In this document: piece after piece, positions 1 through 5,168 of the stretch
Layout of the letters: every line of letters begins with the position of its first letter
How positions within the stretch are numbered: the first letter of the stretch is position 1
Origin: JANLQX01 sp043775075
GTDB taxonomy: Bacteria > Actinomycetota > Acidimicrobiia > Acidimicrobiales > JANYDT01
Reading direction: 5' to 3'
Assembly (NCBI GenBank): GCA_043775075.1
Contig: JAYVSS010000236.1
Coordinates: 1-5,168 of the forward strand
DNA: 5,168 bases
The notes under the pieces: model-generated
The model's input: only the letters and a program-made list of their open reading frames with translations
Told to the model about the DNA's origin: nothing
Databases searched by the model: none
Made by a program: the position numbers and the translations under genes

Positions 1-604
1 TTAATCTCGACGACGCCGTCGGCGATCTCGGGAACTTCCAGTTCAAAGAGACCTTTGACGAGACCCGGATGGGTACGCGACACCACAATCTGGGGGCCCT
101 TCGTGCTCTTGCGGACCTCGACGATGTACGCCTTGAGCCGTGATCCCTGGGCGTAGCGCTCGTGGGGGACCTGCTCGGCCTGGGGCAGCAGCGCCTCCAC
201 CCGGCCGAGGTCCAGAAGGGTGTAGCGACTTTCTCCCTGCTGGACAATACCGGTGACCAGCCCGCCTTCGCGGCCCGAGTACTCCTCAAACTTCTGATCG
301 CGCTCGACCTCGCGGATGCGCTGCTGAATGACCTGCTTGGCGGTCACCGCAGCAACCCGGCTGAAGTCCTTCGGCGTGTCGTCCCATTCACGGACGACGA
401 TGCCCTCTTCGTCGAGTTCCTGAGCGAAAACGAGGATCTCGCCGGTGTCAGGATCGATCGACACGACGGCTTCCTCGGCCGCCCGAGGTTGGCGCTTGTA
501 CGCGGTGACCAATGCATCGGCGAGGGCACCGAGGATGAGCTCTTTGGAAACGCCCTTCTCCTGTTCGAGAAAGTCAAGCGCTTCTATGAATTCCGGGTTC
601 ATCT

Positions 605-608
<4 letters not shown>
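1..608 (-). CDS. nusA: Transcription termination/antitermination factor NusA, N-terminal part (cut by window edge)
   Basis: NusA binds RNA polymerase near the RNA exit channel, where it promotes pausing and intrinsic termination and takes part in antitermination complexes. 202 codons are visible. Residues 1-110 form the polymerase-binding N-terminal domain: it opens MKMNPEFIEALDFLEQEKGV, and the SKELILGALADALVTAYKR helix is typical of the family. Residues about 114-180 are an S1 RNA-binding domain (GGLVTGIVQQGESRYTLLDL, then the QIVVSRTHPGLV end). The start of KH1 (LVKGLFELEVPEIADGVVEI) follows, and the rest lies beyond the left edge. The ATG at 608 is chosen because an AGGAG sits 7 nt before it and because it overlaps the rimP stop as ATGA; the ATG at 602 is a possible alternative. 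Gene order rimP-nusA is conserved across bacteria. Nothing looks broken in the visible part. Confidence 0.96.
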
Positions 609-1498
<890 letters not shown>

Positions 1499-1600
1499 CG
1501 GTGGGACTCCTTTCGTCATGCGGTTGTGGCTCGGTTGGTGTTTCTTGGTTTGGGTGGGGCAAGAACGGCGTCTGCTCGAATCAGTCCTGGTGGCGGGAAC
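1499..1600 (-). other. C/A-rich upstream region of rimP, between terminator and start codon
   Basis: Read on the minus strand, roughly the last 65 nt before the rimP Shine-Dalgarno are rich in C and A and poor in G, so the RNA should be weakly structured. No TA dinucleotide occurs anywhere in this stretch, so there is no TANNNT-type -10 element here. No small reading frame with a credible ribosome binding site was seen. It probably serves as the 5' untranslated leader of rimP-nusA. Confidence 0.5.
1506..1513 (-). promoter_or_regulatory. rimP ribosome binding site
   Basis: AAAGGAGT on the minus strand, with the GGAG core 8 nt before the ATG at 1498. It is the best Shine-Dalgarno in the window and fixes the rimP start against the upstream in-frame ATG at 1519. 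Confidence 0.85.
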
Positions 1601-1632
1601 AAAAAAGGTGTGGACGAAACGTCCACACCTTT
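1601..1632 (-). terminator. Intrinsic (Rho-independent) terminator on the minus strand
   Basis: A perfect 12-bp inverted repeat (1604-1615 pairing with 1621-1632) encloses the 5-nt loop GAAAC. On the minus strand the core stem GGTGTGGAC/GTCCACACC is followed by TTTTTT and then GTT. On the plus strand only TTT follows, so the structure works mainly for minus-strand transcripts. It stands 65 nt after the carboxylase stop codon and is its natural terminator. It also lies in the path of any transcript entering rimP-nusA from further upstream. Confidence 0.9.
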
Positions 1633-1659
1633 GGCCGACGACCGAAAAGCGGATGAGAG

Positions 1660-1665
1660 ATCGTA
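1660..1665 (-). promoter_or_regulatory. Candidate -10 box (TACGAT) upstream of the terminator, possibly for rimP-nusA
   Basis: TACGAT on the minus strand fits the TANNNT consensus of actinobacterial housekeeping promoters; there is no convincing -35. Transcription would begin near 1653, after the carboxylase stop and just before the terminator hairpin, so the hairpin would become part of the rimP leader. It is offered because the stretch after the hairpin contains no TA step at all. The evidence is a six-base match only. Confidence 0.3.
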
Positions 1666-1697
1666 TCCGACCCCGCTGCCCGGCGCAGACGGGTGGT

Positions 1698-3539
1698 TCA
1701 CCAGGTGTCGACGAAGGGGCGTTTCTTGCCTGTCCTGGGGGCCGGCGGGGGTGCGCTGCGGAGGGCCGCCATGATGACGGCGCGAGACGCCGCCGGATCG
1801 ATGACGTCATCGATTTCGAAATGCATCGCCGCCGACAGACCCTTGCCCTGCTCGTACATGCGGGCAACCATCTCGTCGAAGGTCCGCTCCCGCTCAGCGT
1901 CGTCGACAATCGCCGCCAACTCGTTGCGGTACCCCAGCCGCACCGCCCCCTCCAGGCCCATGCCCCCAAACTCGCCGGTTGGCCAGGAGACGGTGAACAT
2001 TGTTTCGTGGAATCCGCCTCCGGCCATTGTCATGGCGCCGAGGCCGTATCCCTTGCGCAACACAATGGTGAAGAACGGCACCGTCAGGCTTCCGGCAGTC
2101 ACGAAGAGTCGGGCAGCATGACGAACCAGCGCCGTGGCCTCAGCGTCGGGCCCCACCATGATCCCCGGGGTGTCGCAGAGGAACAGAATCGCGATGTCAT
2201 GGGCGTCGCACAACTGAAGGAAACGAGCCGCCTTGTCGGCGTTGTCGGAATCGATGGCCCCGGCGAGGTGCGACGGATCGTTGGCCACGATGCCCATCGC
2301 CCGCCCCTCAATGCGCGCCAGGGCGGTGACCATACCCTTTCCGAACCGACGACGCAGTTCGAGCACCGAACCTTCGTCGGCGAGCAGCCCCATAACCTTT
2401 CGGATGTCATAAGCGCGCAGACGATTCTCTGATATGGCACCCCGAAGCAACGTTTGATCGGCACACCTCCAGTCGGCCACGGCACCCTGAAAATACGCCA
2501 GGTATCGCTTGGCCACGGCCACCGCGGCCGCTTCGTCTTCCACGAGGAGATCGACGACGCCGTTCGCCGTTTGCACATCCATCGGACCGATTTCTTCCGG
2601 TGCGAACACGCCGAGCCCACCGCCTTCGATCATCGCCGGGCCGGCCATGCCGAGGTTGGTACCAGCGGTCGCGATGATCACGTCGCTGCAACCAGCGAGC
2701 GCAGCATTGCCAGCAAAACAACGTCCACTTACTATCGCAACGAGGGGTACAAGTCCGCTGAGCCGTCCGTAGAGGGCGAAGGCCGGGCCGTCGAGACCGG
2801 CGAACTGCACACCATCGGTATCGCCCGGCCGGCCACCCCCGCCCTCGGCGAAGATAACGACGGGCAATCGGTTCTGGGCGGCGAGGGCGAAGAGCCGGTC
2901 TTTCTTGCGGTGGTTGTTCAGGCCCTGCGTTCCGGCCAAGACAGTGAAGTCGTACGACACCACGATGCAACGCGAGTCATCGGGCCCGAATAGCTCGGCG
3001 TTGATCGACGCCAGACCACCGATCAAGCCGTCTGCCGGGGTCTTCTCGATCAGGTCCTCGACGCTTCGACGACGACGTTGGGCGGCGACCACAAGCGAGC
3101 CGTATTCCACGAAGGACCCGTCGTCCACCAAGTCGGCAATGTTCTCGTGCGCCGTCCGCTGGCCTGTTCGACGGCGCCGGGCCACGGCGTCCGGGCGGGC
3201 GGTGTCGGTGGTTCGACGCTGACGGTCGAGCACTTCGGCCAGGTCCGGGCGGATACGAGTGGGGTCATCCACCATGCCCTCGGCGGCCACTTCGAGTTGC
3301 ACAATGTGCGGGCTGACAGTCACGAGGATCTGACCCTCCTCCACCGTCTCGCCCACGGCCACCCGCAGCCGGTCGACGATGCCGTCGATCGGGGTGTCGA
3401 TTGGATGCTCCATTTTCATGGCGTCCAGGACGAGGAGTGTGGTCCCGGCGCGAACCAGCTGTCCTGGCATGACTTCAACCGCCACCACGGTGCCGAGCAA
3501 CGGTGCGGTCAGTGAAACAGATGTGGTCGCATCGGGCAT
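1698..3539 (-). CDS. Biotin carboxyl carrier-carboxyltransferase fusion (acyl-CoA carboxylase family)
   Basis: This biotin-dependent acyl-CoA carboxylase subunit would move carboxyl groups from carboxybiotin to an acyl-CoA. It is 613 aa. Residues about 7-77 are a biotinyl domain with the AMKM site, biotin lysine K42. After a charged linker (about 85-125) a full carboxyltransferase follows: the N-half has FTVLAGTQGLNNHRKKDR (198-215) and AEGGGGRPGDTDG (231-243), and the C-half has FLCDTPGIMVGPDAE (453-467) and RKGYGLGAM (495-503). The layout matches the rear of single-chain long-chain acyl-CoA carboxylases; the biotin carboxylase module is absent and no separate one lies nearby. The substrate cannot be read from sequence. 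The ATG at 3539 puts the biotinyl fold close to the N-terminus; the frame stays open to an ATG at 3626, but that extension is unlike the family and has no Shine-Dalgarno. It ends before a strong terminator. Confidence 0.9.
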   Translation of the reverse strand: MPDATTSVSLTAPLLGTVVAVEVMPGQLVRAGTTLLVLDAMKMEHPIDTPIDGIVDRLRVAVGETVEEGQILVTVSPHIVQLEVAAEGMVDDPTRIRPDLAEVLDRQRRTTDTARPDAVARRRRTGQRTAHENIADLVDDGSFVEYGSLVVAAQRRRRSVEDLIEKTPADGLIGGLASINAELFGPDDSRCIVVSYDFTVLAGTQGLNNHRKKDRLFALAAQNRLPVVIFAEGGGGRPGDTDGVQFAGLDGPAFALYGRLSGLVPLVAIVSGRCFAGNAALAGCSDVIIATAGTNLGMAGPAMIEGGGLGVFAPEEIGPMDVQTANGVVDLLVEDEAAAVAVAKRYLAYFQGAVADWRCADQTLLRGAISENRLRAYDIRKVMGLLADEGSVLELRRRFGKGMVTALARIEGRAMGIVANDPSHLAGAIDSDNADKAARFLQLCDAHDIAILFLCDTPGIMVGPDAEATALVRHAARLFVTAGSLTVPFFTIVLRKGYGLGAMTMAGGGFHETMFTVSWPTGEFGGMGLEGAVRLGYRNELAAIVDDAERERTFDEMVARMYEQGKGLSAAMHFEIDDVIDPAASRAVIMAALRSAPPPAPRTGKKRPFVDTW

Positions 3540-3563
3540 GCCGGTCACCGTACCGACAGTTGC

Positions 3564-3575
3564 CGCACGCGTGCG
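3564..3575. repeat. 12-bp perfect palindrome in the divergent intergenic region
   Basis: CGCACGCGTGCG reads the same on both strands. It lies 25 nt upstream of the chosen carboxylase start and downstream of the candidate carboxylase -10 box at 3589-3594, a position where an operator would block transcription. In GC-rich DNA a palindrome of this size can arise by chance, and no known regulator site is recognised. Confidence 0.4.
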
Positions 3576-3588
3576 ACTTGCCGACCGG

Positions 3589-3594
3589 ACTGTA
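3589..3594 (-). promoter_or_regulatory. Candidate -10 box (TACAGT) for the carboxylase gene
   Basis: TACAGT on the minus strand fits TANNNT and would start transcription about 40-45 nt before the ATG at 3539, which favours that start over the one at 3626. No clear -35 is visible. It rests on a weak motif and position alone. Confidence 0.3.
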
Positions 3595-3645
3595 CCGGCC
3601 GGCCAGACCGCCATGACCACCACCATGCAACGCGCAGTGCGGCTC

Positions 3646-3651
3646 TAGATT
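3646..3651 (+). promoter_or_regulatory. Candidate -10 box (TAGATT) for a leaderless rhomboid-like mRNA
   Basis: TAGATT ends 6 nt before the GTG at 3658, so the expected transcription start falls on or next to the first base of the start codon. This is the spacing of leaderless actinobacterial promoters, which often lack a -35 element, as here. The same bases hold an in-frame TAG (3646-3648), so translation cannot start further upstream. The GGAG at 3652-3655 is only 2 nt from the GTG, too close for a normal Shine-Dalgarno. Confidence 0.5.
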
Positions 3652-3657
3652 GGAGTC

Positions 3658-4623
3658 GTGGCCAACCGTTTTCAGATCAGCGTGCCGAAGCGTCGGTCCG
3701 ACGATGACCCGTGGTTTCGCATCGGCTCATTGGATGTCACCACCACCGTGCTCGTCATTGGCCTCAACGTCGTGGTCATGTTCCTGTACGCGGTGAGCAA
3801 CACGTTCTTCTACAAGCTGGCGATGCTGCGCTCGTTTGTCACTGACGGACAAATCTGGCGCCTCGTGACCTGGCCGTTTGTGACCGTCCCCGATATATGG
3901 GCGGCCTTGGGCCTGGCGTTCTTCTGGTTCGTCGGGCGGCAACTAGAGCAACAGTTCGGTCGCGTGCGATTCACCAAGTTTCTCGCCACGATTGCCATCG
4001 TCGTGCTTGCCCTTGCTCTCCTTACTGACACGCCTCTGGTCGGTATGCGACTGCTCGTTCTCGCCGCATTCGTGACCTTTGTGGCGGAAAATCCCCGAAT
4101 GCCCTTCTTCTTCGGGATTCCCGCGTGGGTCCTGGCGGCGGTGTACGTCGGTCTCGACATCATCAGGTACACGGGAGACAAGCAGCCGAAACTCATTCTT
4201 TTGCTGCTCGCCGCCATTGGAACGGCGCTCCTCCTCCTAAGGGCGTACGGATGGGGCTCCGAGGTGCCGTGGGTGCCGAAGCTGGCTATCGCGCCCATCC
4301 TCGGCGGCCCGGTCAATCGGCGCCCGCCGACGAAAGCTGCTGCGCGGCCGGGAAAAACGCCGAAGACCGGGCGTCAGAAGGGCCGCAAAGGCAAATCCGA
4401 ATCCACCGTCGTCACCGGGCCGTGGGGGGAACGGGGCACGGGGACCGCCAGCACCGGCGCCGAACCGACGACGCGCATCGCATCCTCGGGCGTGGTCAGC
4501 GCCGCCGATGTAGACCGTGTACTGGATAAGGTGGCGGCGTCGGGGATGGCGAGCCTGACCGAAGATGAACGAGCCATTCTGGAAAGCGCCAGCAAAAGCC
4601 TGCGCGACCGCAGTTCCGAGTGA
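3658..4623 (+). CDS. Rhomboid-fold membrane protein lacking catalytic residues (probable pseudoprotease)
   Basis: A 321-aa protein with about six membrane helices (roughly 27-46, 76-93, 106-123, 128-144, 150-168, 177-195). The block DGQIWRLVTWPFV (63-75), then FFWFVGRQLEQQFG (88-101) and FGIPAW (152-157), matches rhomboid-family proteins. Aligned by eye, the HxxxN motif of helix 2 becomes WxxxG (W81, G85) and the catalytic GxSG becomes GMRL (129-132, Ser to R131). No histidine remains for the dyad, so proteolysis is unlikely and a binding, quality-control or scaffold role is inferred. A cytosolic basic linker (about 221-247) leads to a C-terminal domain (283-319, DVDRVLDKVAASGMASLTED) that resembles the short tail domain found on many bacterial rhomboids (DUF6576-like, from memory). 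The GTG at 3658 follows an in-frame TAG by three codons. It overlaps the next gene by GTGA. Confidence 0.8.
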   Translation: MANRFQISVPKRRSDDDPWFRIGSLDVTTTVLVIGLNVVVMFLYAVSNTFFYKLAMLRSFVTDGQIWRLVTWPFVTVPDIWAALGLAFFWFVGRQLEQQFGRVRFTKFLATIAIVVLALALLTDTPLVGMRLLVLAAFVTFVAENPRMPFFFGIPAWVLAAVYVGLDIIRYTGDKQPKLILLLLAAIGTALLLLRAYGWGSEVPWVPKLAIAPILGGPVNRRPPTKAAARPGKTPKTGRQKGRKGKSESTVVTGPWGERGTGTASTGAEPTTRIASSGVVSAADVDRVLDKVAASGMASLTEDERAILESASKSLRDRSSE

Positions 4624-5168
4624 CCGCCCGAGGCGTCGATCTGAGCGACCGCACCGACGACCACCGAGCCCGCAGCGCGCTTCCCGGCCCCGCCCTGGCG
4701 AGCTTCGTTCTCGCCGTGGCGACGGCCGCCGCCCTCGGCATCGCCCGAACGCTGGTCCACAACGGCACCGGGTACTTGACCGTTGGCGGGCGGGTACTGG
4801 ACGCCCAGGAGTCCCTCGGGCTTCTGGGCCTTCCCGGCACCACCCTCCCGGCGATCGCCGGAACCGTACTCCTGGCGTCGGCGCACTCGGGGCGGGACCG
4901 CATTCGACCGATGATGTCGGTCGTACGGGGCGCCGGCGTCCTCCTCACGCTGGCCGGGCAGTTTCTGCCCGCAGCGTTCGGGGCCCGATCGAGCGGAGCC
5001 GACGCTGGACCCACGGCGGCGATGCGCCGCGTCCCGCTCAACTTCGGCCTGATGCTCACTCTGGCGGGGATGGGTGTCATTGTCGTGGCGTCCGCCGCTG
5101 GTGCCTCTCGTGACCGAGACCTTGTCGTTCCGATCGCCGCTGTGGTCGGCATCGCGGCAATCGTCAGC
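4620..5168 (+). CDS. Unrecognised multi-pass membrane protein, N-terminal part (cut by window edge)
   Basis: The frame opens with GTG at 4620, overlapping the TGA of the rhomboid-like gene (GTGA), and stays open for 183 codons to the end of the window. No Shine-Dalgarno precedes it, so translation probably depends on coupling with the gene before it. A short hydrophilic N-terminus (1-20, rich in Arg and Asp) is followed by about five hydrophobic segments near residues 22-42, 66-87, 101-120, 139-159 and 168-183. Short charged turns separate them, such as HSGRDRIRPM (89-98) and SRDRDL (163-168). I do not recognise the family; there are no visible catalytic motifs or cysteines. The overlap suggests that it works with, or is regulated with, the rhomboid-like protein. 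GC at third codon positions is high, as expected for a real gene here. Confidence 0.7.
   Translation, partial: MTARGVDLSDRTDDHRARSALPGPALASFVLAVATAAALGIARTLVHNGTGYLTVGGRVLDAQESLGLLGLPGTTLPAIAGTVLLASAHSGRDRIRPMMSVVRGAGVLLTLAGQFLPAAFGARSSGADAGPTAAMRRVPLNFGLMLTLAGMGVIVVASAAGASRDRDLVVPIAAVVGIAAIVS

Noticed and set aside
1499..1969. An N-terminal extension of rimP back through the terminator into the carboxylase gene
   Set aside because: The frame happens to be open, but the extension is low-complexity, crosses the terminator hairpin, and places the good Shine-Dalgarno inside the gene.
3540..3626. A 29-residue N-terminal extension of the carboxylase from the ATG at 3626
   Set aside because: It is Val/Thr/Arg-rich and unlike biotinyl domains, it has no Shine-Dalgarno, and it contains the likely promoter region of the gene.
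4496..5152. A 218-codon minus-strand frame, and a plus-strand frame at 4565-5113
   Set aside because: Both are Arg/Pro/Thr-rich shadows of the rhomboid-like gene and the hydrophobic gene after it; the frame from 4620 has the overlapping start and membrane segments expected of a real gene.

Overview
The window looks like chromosomal DNA from a GC-rich actinobacterium. The basis is the base composition, GTG starts, the rimP-nusA gene pair, an acyl-CoA carboxylase of the type common in actinobacteria, and a -10 box placed right against a start codon. An Acidimicrobiia-like lineage is a guess from protein flavour only. There is no phage, transposon, CRISPR array, tRNA or rRNA in it.

The left part (1-1498, minus strand) is the start of the transcription/translation operon rimP-nusA. 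nusA runs off the left edge with its N-terminal and S1 domains present. rimP lies just upstream and overlaps it by an ATGA junction. RimP is odd. Behind a normal two-domain ribosome-maturation core of about 175 residues it carries a tail of about 120 residues, which ends in 28 consecutive aspartates encoded by a perfect 9-bp tandem repeat. This is the most striking signal in the window.

The 1499-1697 gap holds an intrinsic terminator on the minus strand. It is both the natural end of the upstream carboxylase gene and, possibly, a leader attenuator for rimP-nusA. The only -10-like box I can find for that operon lies before the hairpin, not after it.

The centre (1698-3539, minus strand) is one long gene that fuses an N-terminal biotinyl (BCCP) domain to a complete carboxyltransferase. 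It corresponds to the back part of the single-chain long-chain acyl-CoA carboxylases. The biotin carboxylase needed to load it is not in the window.

The right part (3658-5168, plus strand) is read divergently. It begins with a six-helix rhomboid-fold membrane protein whose catalytic serine and histidine positions are replaced, so it is probably a pseudoprotease; it carries a short conserved-looking C-terminal helical domain. Its stop overlaps (GTGA) the start of a second, unrecognised multi-pass membrane protein that runs off the right edge. The first of these two seems to be made from a leaderless mRNA.
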